5,278 nt of DNA, taken from positions 1-5,278 of the forward strand of contig CAJXJV010000107.1 of assembly GCA_913055135.1 (NCBI GenBank), read 5' to 3'. The position numbers and the translations under genes were made by a program. This DNA is from an uncultured Desulfurobacterium sp. GTDB taxonomy: Bacteria; Aquificota; Aquificia; Desulfurobacteriales; Desulfurobacteriaceae. Position 1 is the first letter of the stretch; each line of letters opens with the position of its first letter. Below, in pieces: positions 1 through 5,278 of this stretch. The notes under the pieces were generated by a model. The model was given only the letters and a program-made list of their open reading frames with translations, was not told where the DNA came from and ran no database searches.

Positions 1-735
1 GATTTCAACAGTTCCTTTAAAATCTGTATTTGTCCTTGATCTATAGGTAATACCAAAAGAAAGGTTATCGTAAGGTTTGTACATCAGACCTACATTGAAA
101 GAGTAGTTGAAATCGTCACTGAGCTCTCCTTTGATTATTTTGTTGTGAAAGGTTGAGATTGTAGGAGCATAGATTCTTCTCTGCGTTCCAGCATCGGATC
201 TTCCAAGTGATATTCCAAAACCGGCAGAGAGTTTATCTGTGAGCTTTACAGCGATGGTTGGCGTTACAACTCCCCTTAAATAGTAAGATTCAAAACCGTT
301 ATAGGCAGCAGGATTTTTTGTTGGGTCTGATTCCCATTTAATATGAAGACCATAAGGAATGTAAGCTGCAATGCCAAAATAAACGTTGTTAAAAAGGTGG
401 GTGGCAAAACCTACATGGGGAACAATGAGGTTGTCGGAAGTATCTGTGAATGAAACATTGGAAGGTAAAACGTTACTACCGTTGCCGTCCTTCGCTTTGA
501 AGTTGTGGATTTTCAAATCTGGATTTAAGTATTCCGCTCCAATGGAGAAAGTGGGGCTCTCAATCTGTGTAAGACCTGCCGGGTTGTAGTAAACGGCAAA
601 TGGGTCATCTGCATAGGCTGAAAATGCTCCTCCAAGGGAGGTAGCTTTTGAACCAATACCAAAAGTGTCAACGTTTCCTGCGTGGGTTGTTAGTGGAAGA
701 GAGAGTAAAAAGAAAAAAGCAAAGAGTTTTCTCAT
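1..735 (-). CDS. FadL/OmpP1/TodX family outer-membrane transport protein (C-terminus off window)
   Basis: This gene encodes the first 245 residues of an outer-membrane beta-barrel of the FadL family, which takes up hydrophobic compounds such as long-chain fatty acids. Residues 1-19 form a signal peptide: MRK, a Phe/Leu-rich core, and a THA|G cleavage site. The mature start carries the family signature: SKATSLGGAFSAYADDP (about 29-45) followed by YYNPAGL (49-55), the N-terminal hatch region. After it come alternating aromatic/polar strands (for example 105-127, 150-180, 211-232) typical of a barrel. The ATG is preceded by a strong GGGAGGAGG ribosome site. The reading frame is open to the window edge; FadL proteins usually have 400-480 residues, so nearly half is missing. 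The family is clear, but the substrate cannot be read from this part. It may be transcribed alone, because the upstream DUF503 gene on the same strand is 133 bases away. Confidence 0.9.
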   Translation of the reverse strand, partial: MRKLFAFFFLLSLPLTTHAGNVDTFGIGSKATSLGGAFSAYADDPFAVYYNPAGLTQIESPTFSIGAEYLNPDLKIHNFKAKDGNGSNVLPSNVSFTDTSDNLIVPHVGFATHLFNNVYFGIAAYIPYGLHIKWESDPTKNPAAYNGFESYYLRGVVTPTIAVKLTDKLSAGFGISLGRSDAGTQRRIYAPTISTFHNKIIKGELSDDFNYSFNVGLMYKPYDNLSFGITYRSRTNTDFKGTVEI

Positions 736-766
736 ACCTGCCTCCTCCCTATTAAGCTAAGTGGCG

Positions 767-824
767 GGTAACGAATAATGGATAATCTAAATGTGTAACA
801 TCCTACTACTCACCATTCATAACC
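767..824 (-). repeat. Imperfect inverted repeat in the leader of the FadL-type gene
   Basis: Two 20-base arms (767-786 and 805-824) flank an 18-base loop. With Watson-Crick pairs alone, 13 of 20 positions match. On the minus-strand RNA most of the other positions become G-U wobbles, giving about 18 pairs of 20; on the plus-strand RNA they would mostly be A-C mismatches. A structure favoured on the minus strand fits the leader of the FadL-type gene, whose start codon is about 32 bases further on. There is no U tract, so this is not a standard terminator. It could be a decayed miniature element or a leader hairpin. Confidence 0.4.
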
Positions 825-868
825 TACTAATCAGTGTATGGGAATTTTAATTGATGAAAAACAGAAAT

Positions 869-1156
869 TCAAAGTATTTCTTTATAGTAGTTGACTAATT
901 TTCCGGGATAGAGGTCTTCAATAAACAGGATAACCTTTTCCAGAGTGGCATCTACAATCTTTTTACTGCTGCCGATTGTTACCACACCTATTATGGAGCT
1001 CTGCCACCTGTCCTGGTCGCCAATTTCGCTTACGGAAACGTTAAATTTGTTTTTCAATCTTTCAACGACTCTTTTAACCACTTTCCTTTTTTCCTTTAGA
1101 GAATGAGCTTCTGGAATTCTCAGATGAATTTCTATGAAACCTATGATGGCTGACAT
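869..1156 (-). CDS. DUF503 (YlxP-like) family protein
   Basis: This small 95-residue protein matches the DUF503 family in full length. Visible hallmarks are the N-terminal beta strand IIGFIEIHLRIP (4-15), the SLKEKRKVVKRVVERLKNKF helix (19-38), the NVSVSEIGDQDRWQ segment (39-52), the second strand IIGVVTIGSS (55-64), and a C-terminal amphipathic helix (66-82). The biochemical role of the family is not established. In many bacteria, especially Firmicutes, its gene lies between infB and rbfA, which suggests a link to ribosome maturation, but neither neighbour is present here. The start is well supported by a GGAGGT ribosome site (1161-1166) four bases upstream. The gene is divergent from rubredoxin across a 99-base intergenic region, and the two could share regulation. 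The protein is cytoplasmic, with no signal or membrane segment. Confidence 0.88.
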   Translation of the reverse strand: MSAIIGFIEIHLRIPEAHSLKEKRKVVKRVVERLKNKFNVSVSEIGDQDRWQSSIIGVVTIGSSKKIVDATLEKVILFIEDLYPGKLVNYYKEIL

Positions 1157-1193
1157 CTATACCTCCGTAATATAATTAAAAAGATGCGAAATA

Positions 1194-1209
1194 CGAGATA
1201 TATATCTCG
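1194..1209. promoter_or_regulatory. Perfect 16-bp palindrome, candidate operator
   Basis: The sequence CGAGATATATATCTCG is a perfect palindrome centred between the divergent DUF503 and rubredoxin genes. A further half-site, ACGAGAT, recurs at 1231-1237, 38 bases from the copy at 1193-1199 and just before the rubredoxin ribosome site. The palindrome lies where the -35 element would sit for the -10-like TATGAT at 1216-1221 or the one at 1223-1228, and no good -35 hexamer is visible there. This is the geometry of an activator site or a blocking repressor site. I do not recognise the motif as belonging to a named regulator. Confidence 0.5.
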
Positions 1210-1255
1210 CATTGTTATGATTTATGATACACGAGATTAAGGAGGAAGAAAGAAA

Positions 1256-1432
1256 ATGGAAGTAAGACACAAACTCTGGAGATGTACCGTCTGCGGATAC
1301 ATTTACAACGTTGATGAGGGGGATCCTGATAACAACATTCCTCCCGGAATACCTTTTGAAGCTCTACCTGTTGACTGGGTTTGTCCAATTTGTGGAGCTA
1401 CAAAGGATAAGTTTGAACCTATTGACGACTGA
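1256..1432 (+). CDS. Rubredoxin
   Basis: This 58-residue rubredoxin is a small cytoplasmic one-electron carrier with a single iron held by four cysteines. The two knuckles are explicit: CTVCG (Cys10, Cys13) and CPICG (Cys43, Cys46), 29 residues apart as in classic rubredoxins. The aromatic and core residues of the family are present: W8, Y15, Y17, F34, W41 and F53, along with the [17 protein letters not shown] stretch (22-38). A four-residue N-terminal addition before KLWRC makes it slightly longer than the usual 52-54 residues. AAGGAGG at 1239-1245 lies 10 bases before the ATG. In anaerobes, rubredoxins typically feed electrons to superoxide reductase, rubrerythrin or rubredoxin:oxygen oxidoreductase. 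None of these is in the window, so its partner is unknown. It is the first gene of an apparent operon, and its TGA stop shares one base with the next start codon. Confidence 0.97.
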   Translation: MEVRHKLWRCTVCGYIYNVDEGDPDNNIPPGIPFEALPVDWVCPICGATKDKFEPIDD

Positions 1433-2409
1433 TGAGAATACTCCTTATAAGATTGTCCTCTCTTGGAGATATGATTCTTGTAAGCTCCGTTCTCTCGCCA
1501 TTAAGAGAGAAAGGAGTGGAGGTAGATCTTCTAACCTATAGACCATTTGGAGAGATCTTTAAAGGAGATAGAAGGTTAAGAAAAGTCATTGAAGTAGATA
1601 GAAAAGATTTCAAGAATCTATCTTCAATCAAGTTTCTTGCAGAAAACCTGAAAGGTTATGACTATGGATTTGACCTTCACGGAATCTTGAAAACCCATCT
1701 CCTTAGCAAATATCTTCCTTTCCCTGTATTCAGGTATAAGAAAAGATCTCTTCTGAGAAGATTAATGGTTATCTTTAAACCTTTCAGGGCAAAGTGGCTT
1801 TATGTTCCGGAAATGTATTCGGAAGTTTTCAGGGAAGTTGGAATTGAAATTGAAAATCCAAGACCGGAGCTCTACATATTTCCTTATGAGGTTAAGAAGA
1901 TTAAAGAGTTCGTACCTTTTAAAGAGTTTGTAGTGGTAGCTCCTGGTGCAAGGTGGAAAACTAAAAGGTATCCTGAAGAGAAGTTTAAGAATGTGATAGA
2001 GCTCCTGAAATCAACGGGAGTTCAATCTGTTATTGTTGGAGGAAAGGAAGAAGAAGTAATGGGAAAAAAACTGTCATCGGAAACAGGAGCCGTTAATCTT
2101 TGTGGAAGACTTTCAATAAGGGGAAGTCTATCAGTTATCTCTCTATCACTTGGTGTAATTTCCAATGATTCGGCAGTTGTTCACATGGCAAGGGCTGTAA
2201 AAAGACCAGTTGTAGCCATTTTTGGACCAACCCATCCAGCATTTGGCTTTGCTCCTTATCCAGATGAAGGTGTGGCAATTACAAAAAATCTTCCTTGTTC
2301 TCCTTGTTCTCTTCACGGAAAGACTAAGTGTAAAAATAGAGAATGTTTCGAAATTTCTCCGGAAGAAGTGGTATCAAAGTTTCTCTCTCTGATAGAATTC
2401 GGAGAATAA
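1432..2409 (+). CDS. Glycosyltransferase family 9 (ADP-heptose:LPS heptosyltransferase-like)
   Basis: This 325-residue cytoplasmic GT-B enzyme belongs to family GT9, which transfers heptose from ADP-heptose to the LPS inner core. The N-terminus [13 protein letters not shown] matches the heptosyltransferase start; Asp13 aligns with the proposed catalytic Asp13 of E. coli WaaC. The second domain carries the nucleotide-sugar site: APGARWKTKRYP (170-181), a VIVGGKEEE turn (200-208), SNDSAVVHMA (244-253), and AIFGPTHP (262-269). The tail has CSPC (289-292) with Cys300 and Cys305, a Cys pattern common in this family. Full length is about 325-350, so it looks complete. No ribosome site stands before the start; the ATG overlaps the rubredoxin TGA, so reinitiation after rubredoxin is the likely mode of translation. 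Which heptosyltransferase step (WaaC, WaaF or WaaQ type) cannot be decided from motifs alone. Confidence 0.9.
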   Translation: MRILLIRLSSLGDMILVSSVLSPLREKGVEVDLLTYRPFGEIFKGDRRLRKVIEVDRKDFKNLSSIKFLAENLKGYDYGFDLHGILKTHLLSKYLPFPVFRYKKRSLLRRLMVIFKPFRAKWLYVPEMYSEVFREVGIEIENPRPELYIFPYEVKKIKEFVPFKEFVVVAPGARWKTKRYPEEKFKNVIELLKSTGVQSVIVGGKEEEVMGKKLSSETGAVNLCGRLSIRGSLSVISLSLGVISNDSAVVHMARAVKRPVVAIFGPTHPAFGFAPYPDEGVAITKNLPCSPCSLHGKTKCKNRECFEISPEEVVSKFLSLIEFGE

Positions 2410-2427
2410 AAAAAGGAAAACCTTGAA

Positions 2428-3423
2428 ATGACGATTAGAAAATTATTGGCAGAGTTTTCGGTAGTTTTCATAATAAGCTGGATTATTGAGTTTTTCTACA
2501 TGGGAATAAAAGGGATTTTTGAGGGAACAACCCTTTCCCTCCTTGAGATTTCCCTTTCCTTTGATAATGCTGTCATGAATGCTGTCATTCTAACCGGTAT
2601 GTCGCAAATCTGGAGACGAAGATTTCTTACCTGGGGAATGGTAATAGCTGTTTTCGGAATGAGATTTCTCTTTCCCGTTCTTATAGTTGCCCTGACTGCC
2701 GGTATTGGAGTAGTTAAAGTAGTTGAACTGGCTTTTTCAAATCCTGAAGAGTATGGACACTACCTTGAGTTAGCAGAACCTCTGATTCTCTCTTTTGGTG
2801 GCTCTTTCTTGCTGATGGTATTTATAAATTGGCTCTTTGACGCAGGAAAAGAACTCTACTGGATAAGGTTTTTAGAGGAAAAGGCTGCAAAGCTTGCAAA
2901 ACTGGGAGAGATAAAGCTGATAGTTGCACTGACTGTTGTTCTGGTCATCGGTTTTCTTAAGAAAAATCCCGGAATACTGCTTGCAATGATACTTGGGATT
3001 CTCCTCTTTGAGCTTGTCCACTTCATAAAAAGGTCTATGGAGTACTTCGAAAAAGATGGCATTTCTGCCAGAGGACTGGGAGGATTTATCTACCTTGAAC
3101 TTTTGGATGCCTCATGTTCCCTCGATGGAACAGTTGGAGCTTTTGCTATAAGCCAGAATCTTATAGTTATCACTCTCGGTCTCTCTGTTGGAGCTTTTAT
3201 TCTAAGGTCATTAACTGTTTACTTTGTCGAGTCCGGTAAACTCCAGCAGCTTCCTTACCTTGAGCATGGTGCTCACTGGGGAATTGGTGGATTGGGAATA
3301 ATGATGCTAATTCAGCTCTTTCACCACATTCCAGAACCAGTTATCAGTACTGTTGCACTTGTGTTTATACTATCTTCACTCTACTCATCTATTAAAAGAA
3401 CAGAGTCCCTTCTCAAGGAGTAA
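2428..3423 (+). CDS. DUF475 family integral membrane protein (TerC-like)
   Basis: This 331-residue polytopic inner-membrane protein is of the DUF475 type, related to the TerC family implicated in tellurite resistance and metal-ion export. About nine or ten hydrophobic segments are visible (roughly 10-30, 35-57, 68-94, 115-136, 163-177, 181-200, 216-240, 244-264, 283-299, 305-322). Acidic residues sit in membrane segments, as in TerC-type transporters: LEISLSFDNAVMNA (39-52, with E40, D46, N47) and YLELLDASCSLDGTVGAFA (222-240, with E224, D227, D233). A conserved LPYLEHGAHW motif lies at 275-284. The start has only a weak AAAAGG ribosome site, 11 bases upstream, partly within a tiny AAGG-AAAA-CCTT stem. 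It lies 18 bases after the glycosyltransferase gene, so it is probably in the same operon. Function is not established; a metal-ion transport role is inferred from the TerC relationship. Confidence 0.85.
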   Translation: MTIRKLLAEFSVVFIISWIIEFFYMGIKGIFEGTTLSLLEISLSFDNAVMNAVILTGMSQIWRRRFLTWGMVIAVFGMRFLFPVLIVALTAGIGVVKVVELAFSNPEEYGHYLELAEPLILSFGGSFLLMVFINWLFDAGKELYWIRFLEEKAAKLAKLGEIKLIVALTVVLVIGFLKKNPGILLAMILGILLFELVHFIKRSMEYFEKDGISARGLGGFIYLELLDASCSLDGTVGAFAISQNLIVITLGLSVGAFILRSLTVYFVESGKLQQLPYLEHGAHWGIGGLGIMMLIQLFHHIPEPVISTVALVFILSSLYSSIKRTESLLKE

Positions 3424-4285
3424 ATATCCACTCTTTCCAGTTATCTCCGATCCTTCCTTTTTTCCTATATCTTTCCATCAGGTTCCTGCAAGGGCACTTT
3501 CTTTCTCTCTGAACAAGGAGCTCCACAACCCTTTTCATTATTTCTGGAAACCTGCTTACAGCAAGATCAACTAATTTTTCCTGTTCTTCTGGCAGCATTC
3601 CCTCAAAAAGAACCCCAGATTTGAACTCGTAAGGTTTTATTCCCTCTGCATAATTTGTTACATAGCAAAGGGCTCCATAACACATCTCTAATTCTTTCGC
3701 CAGAAAAGCTTCAGGTACAAGAGTCATCCCAACAAGATCACCGTTCAATTGCTTGAACATTTTTATCTCAGATGGAGTTTCCAATCTTGGTCCTTCGGTG
3801 CAGACGTAAGTGCCACCGTTGTGGTAAGTAAAATCAAAGGAGTTTAAAACTGTATCCAGAACATCTCTTACCTCAGGGCAGAAAACGGGATTTTGTCTTA
3901 CGAAACCAAGACCTCCATTTTCAAAGAAAGTATTCTTTCTGCCTTTCGTGAAATCTATGAGGTCATCCGGGATAACGTAGTCTCCAGGTTTGAGCTCTTC
4001 CTTCATTGACCCGGGACCGGTCCAGGCAATTATTCTCTCAACTCTTAAGAGTTTTGCAGCATAAATGTTTGCCCTGTAATTAACAAAAGGTGCAGTTATC
4101 TCGTAATCTTTTTCACCGTGTCTTGATAAAAAGAAGAACTCAAAGCCGTTATCGTGTTTGAGCCTATAAAAAGGATTTGAAAGACCAAAAGGGGTATCTA
4201 TACGTTTCTTTTCAAGGATTTTTCCAAAAGATTCTTTTTCAAGGAAATATGCACCACTCCCTCCGATAATCAGAACCTTAACCAC
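3413..4285 (-). CDS. Purine nucleoside / S-methyl-5'-thioinosine phosphorylase (PNP/MTAP family 2)
   Basis: This 290-residue enzyme splits a purine nucleoside or its 5'-methylthio analogue with phosphate, giving free base and ribose-1-phosphate. Family markers in order: IIGGSG (6-11), SRHG (54-57), APFVNYRANI (65-74), the phosphate loop WTGPGSM (88-94), GTYVCTEGPRLETPSEI (158-174), and DLVGMTLVPEAFLAKELEMCYG (183-204). Human MTAP has TDYD here, with Asp220 and Asp222 reading adenine; this protein has TNYA (Asn211, Ala213). Loss of both acids suggests a 6-oxopurine such as methylthioinosine or inosine. A CPC motif (264-266) resembles the stabilising C-terminal CXC of archaeal enzymes, and is followed by an unusual basic, Trp-rich tail of about 20 residues. 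The start is GTG, with AAGGAG six bases upstream inside the end of queF. The genes overlap by 8 bases, so they are co-transcribed. The 3' end overlaps the convergent DUF475 gene by 11 bases. Confidence 0.87.
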   Translation of the reverse strand: MVKVLIIGGSGAYFLEKESFGKILEKKRIDTPFGLSNPFYRLKHDNGFEFFFLSRHGEKDYEITAPFVNYRANIYAAKLLRVERIIAWTGPGSMKEELKPGDYVIPDDLIDFTKGRKNTFFENGGLGFVRQNPVFCPEVRDVLDTVLNSFDFTYHNGGTYVCTEGPRLETPSEIKMFKQLNGDLVGMTLVPEAFLAKELEMCYGALCYVTNYAEGIKPYEFKSGVLFEGMLPEEQEKLVDLAVSRFPEIMKRVVELLVQRERKCPCRNLMERYRKKGRIGDNWKEWIFTP

Positions 4286-4769
4286 GGTTTCTCCTTATTT
4301 CCGGCGGTGTGATTCTGTGAAGTTTAAAACGTTCCTTTGCCAGTTCCATCACCCAGTCAATTTCCTGAAATCTCTGAACGTAAGGATCAATAGAGATTCC
4401 GCCTCTTGGATTAAACTCACCATATACTTCTATATAGAAAGGGTTGAGAAGTTTAAAGAGGTCGTCAGCTATTGTATTGACCGTGTCCTCGTGGAATCCT
4501 TTAGCATTTCTAAATGAAAAAAGATAAAGTTTTAAGGATTTACTCTCAACGAGCCATTTGTCTGGAATGTACTGAATATAAATTGTTGCAAAGTCTGGTT
4601 GTCCTGTGATAGGACATAGAGTGGTAAATTCAGGACAGTTAAAGGAGACCCAGTAGATTCTATCGGGAAACCTGTTAGGAAACTTCTCCAGAACGTCTGA
4701 AGAGTAATCAAAAATATACTCTGTTTTTTTTCCCAGTTTTGAAACGGTTCCAAAGTCTTTTCTTTCCAT
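4278..4769 (-). CDS. queF: NADPH-dependent 7-cyano-7-deazaguanine (preQ0) reductase, QueF type I
   Basis: QueF reduces the nitrile of preQ0 to the amine of preQ1, a step in making the queuosine modification of tRNA anticodons. The protein is the short, single-domain form (163 residues; B. subtilis QueF has 165). The catalytic Cys52 and Asp59 lie in TTLCPITGQPDF (49-60), matching Cys55 and Asp62 of B. subtilis. The substrate/NADPH motif VESKSLKLYLFSFR (74-87) and the FHED motif (92-95) follow. I chose the ATG at 4769: GGTGAT at 4774-4779, complementary to the end of 16S rRNA, sits four bases upstream, and the promoter start would leave a short leader. An ATG four codons further upstream (4781) is possible but has no ribosome site. 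It is the first gene of a two-gene operon with the phosphorylase, 82 bases from the tRNA terminator. Confidence 0.95.
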   Translation of the reverse strand: MERKDFGTVSKLGKKTEYIFDYSSDVLEKFPNRFPDRIYWVSFNCPEFTTLCPITGQPDFATIYIQYIPDKWLVESKSLKLYLFSFRNAKGFHEDTVNTIADDLFKLLNPFYIEVYGEFNPRGGISIDPYVQRFQEIDWVMELAKERFKLHRITPPEIRRNRG

Positions 4770-4799
4770 GAGAATCACCATTAAAAGAGGATTCTTCGA

Positions 4800-4808
4800 A
4801 TTATAGCA
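4800..4808 (-). promoter_or_regulatory. Extended -10 promoter of the queF operon
   Basis: The minus strand reads TGCTATAAT: a consensus -10 TATAAT (4800-4805) with the TGN extension (4806-4808). No TTGACA-like hexamer stands at the right distance (AGAAGT at 17 bases), which an extended -10 can tolerate. Transcription would start near 4793, giving a leader of about 24 bases to the chosen queF start and leaving no room for a preQ1 riboswitch. Confidence 0.6.
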
Positions 4809-4850
4809 GGAACTAAGAAAAAACTTCTCTTGAAGAATGAGTCATGATTC

Positions 4851-4883
4851 AAAGAAAAAAGGGTGGCGCCTCGAGGCGCCACC
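4851..4883 (-). terminator. Rho-independent terminator of the tRNA-Lys/tRNA-Glu transcript
   Basis: A 22-base perfect palindrome (4862-4883) forms a 9-bp stem, GGTGGCGCC, closed by a UCGA loop. On the minus strand it is followed by CCUUUUUUCUUU (about 4862-4851), the classic stem plus U-tract. The plus-strand side has only a poor tract (TTTCTCC), so it acts mainly on minus-strand transcripts coming from the tRNAs. It insulates the queF promoter downstream. Confidence 0.88.
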
Positions 4884-4897
4884 TTTCTCCTAATAAA

Positions 4898-4921
4898 GGG
4901 GAGGGAGGGGGAAAAGGGGGG
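4898..4921. repeat. G-run cluster, potential G-quadruplex (plus strand)
   Basis: Runs of 4, 3, 5 and 6 G are separated by A, A and AAAA, so four tracts of at least three G lie within 24 bases: an intramolecular quadruplex pattern. On the tRNA transcript (minus strand) the run appears as C tracts. A CCTCCCC at 4938-4944 can pair with GGGGAGG at 4898-4904, which would offer an alternative hairpin in the trailer. No coding potential is seen between 4884 and 4965. Confidence 0.6.
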
Positions 4922-4965
4922 ATTATGAAGACTTAAGCCTCCCCGATTGTCCGAGCAAAATACAA

Positions 4966-5043
4966 TGGCGTCCCCAGGGGGATTCGAACCCCCGTCGCCG
5001 GCGTGAAAGGCCGGTGTCCTGGGCCGGGCTAGACGATGGGGAC
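4966..5043 (-). tRNA. tRNA-Glu (anticodon UUC)
   Basis: The 78-base gene folds into a full cloverleaf. The acceptor stem is GTCCCCA/TGGGGAC, with discriminator G and an encoded CCA (4966-4968). The anticodon stem CCGGC/GCCGG encloses the loop CTTTCAC, anticodon TTC. The T arm is GGGGG-TTCGAAT-CCCCC. The D arm, GTCT with an AGCCCGGCCC loop, resembles bacterial tRNA-Glu (the E. coli gene shares ATCGTCTAG-like and CCCAGGACACC stretches) but has two extra D-loop bases. The nearly all-GC stems suggest a thermophile. It lies eight bases after tRNA-Lys in the same transcript. Confidence 0.97.
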
Positions 5044-5051
5044 GCTTTAAG

Positions 5052-5117
<66 letters not shown>

Positions 5118-5127
<10 letters not shown>

Positions 5128-5278
5128 ACTTGCAACGAGGGATAATATAAGCAGAGAAAAAGAGATGTCAAGGCGATGTTCAAGTTCAATACATGGTGGA
5201 CACCTTGATGACTTCTAATATATTCCTCAAACTTCTCAGCGGGAGTCTTGTAACTTAAAGACTGATGGGGTCTAAGAA
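5118..5278 (-). CDS. Integrase-core (DDE) transposase, C-terminal fragment (5' part off window)
   Basis: A frame open from the right edge reads LRPHQSLSYKTPAEKFEEYI, then RSHQGVHHVLN. This is the tail signature (RPHQ.L.YKTPAE) of the rve/integrase-core transposases found in IS3- and IS481-type elements; it follows the catalytic Glu region, which lies beyond the window. The frame has no stop until TAG at 5118-5120, inside tRNA-Lys, so the last 15-20 residues (after about 5170) read through the tRNA promoter and are probably not native. Either the transposase lost its own stop by truncation, or its 3' end is naturally set by the flanking DNA. The exact IS family cannot be assigned. A tandem GTTCAA (5178-5189, plus strand) and TGTCAAGG (5166-5173) may belong to the terminal inverted repeat. 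Confidence 0.6.
5144..5171 (-). promoter_or_regulatory. Sigma-70-type promoter of the tRNA-Lys/tRNA-Glu operon
   Basis: A consensus -35 TTGACA (5166-5171) and a -10 TATATT (5144-5149) are separated by 16 bases; an overlapping TATTAT with an 18-base spacer is the alternative. The bases after the -10 are C-rich (ATCCCTCG), as in stringently controlled stable-RNA promoters. The expected start near 5135 is a few bases before tRNA-Lys. The -35 hexamer lies within the reading frame of the neighbouring transposase fragment. Confidence 0.8.

Noticed and set aside
386..589. Plus-strand open frame of 67 codons
   Set aside because: It is antisense to the clear FadL-type gene and shows no family motif or ribosome site.
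841..870. GAATTT...AAATTC inverted repeat after the DUF503 gene
   Set aside because: The stem is six AT-rich pairs with a 17-base loop, too weak to call a terminator.
3415..3436. Possible terminator hairpin AAGGAGT-loop-ACTCTTT after DUF475
   Set aside because: The 7-bp stem includes a wobble and has no proper U tract.
4317..4753. Alternative frames overlapping queF on both strands
   Set aside because: They are shadows of queF, which carries intact catalytic motifs in its own frame.
4791..4838. ATTCTTC/GAAGAAT inverted repeat around the queF promoter
   Set aside because: The seven-base arms are 34 bases apart; likely chance, although an operator cannot be excluded.
4782..4850. preQ1 riboswitch upstream of queF
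   Set aside because: The predicted leader is only about 24 bases, and no preQ1 aptamer pattern (C-rich loop with an A-rich tail) is visible.

Overview
The window looks like ordinary chromosome from a Gram-negative, thermophilic, probably anaerobic or microaerophilic bacterium. A FadL-type outer-membrane protein and a GT9 heptosyltransferase-like enzyme imply an outer membrane with LPS. A rubredoxin suggests low-oxygen redox chemistry. Protein genes rich in AGA/AGG, ATA and GGA codons sit beside two tRNAs with almost wholly G/C stems, a contrast typical of thermophiles. My best guess is the Aquificota, near Desulfurobacterium or Thermovibrio. This rests on gene style, not on a database match.

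Left part (1-1156, minus strand): the N-terminal 245 residues of a FadL/OmpP1 family outer-membrane transporter run off the left edge. Then comes a 133-base intergenic stretch with a degenerate hairpin, and a small DUF503 (YlxP-like) protein.

Centre (1157-3423, plus strand): a divergent intergenic region with a perfect 16-bp palindrome, a likely operator, precedes a compact three-gene operon. Its genes encode rubredoxin, a GT9 glycosyltransferase that begins on the last base of the rubredoxin stop codon (TGATG), and a DUF475 (TerC-like) polytopic membrane protein.

Right part (3413-4769, minus strand): queF (preQ0 reductase of queuosine synthesis) and a purine nucleoside/methylthiopurine phosphorylase overlap by 8 bases and share an extended -10 promoter. 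The phosphorylase converges on the DUF475 gene with an 11-base tail overlap. Its base-binding Asp pair is replaced by Asn and Ala, which points to a 6-oxopurine substrate such as methylthioinosine.

Far right (4851-5278, minus strand): a strong promoter drives tRNA-Lys(UUU) and tRNA-Glu(UUC), followed by a C-rich trailer (G-quadruplex-prone on the plus strand) and a strong intrinsic terminator. The C-terminal end of an integrase-core transposase abuts the tRNA promoter, and its possible element end coincides with the promoter's -35 hexamer.

I see no clear novel multigene system. The best leads are the possible IS-derived tRNA promoter, the phosphorylase specificity change, the unidentified palindromic operator, and the rubredoxin-glycosyltransferase coupling.
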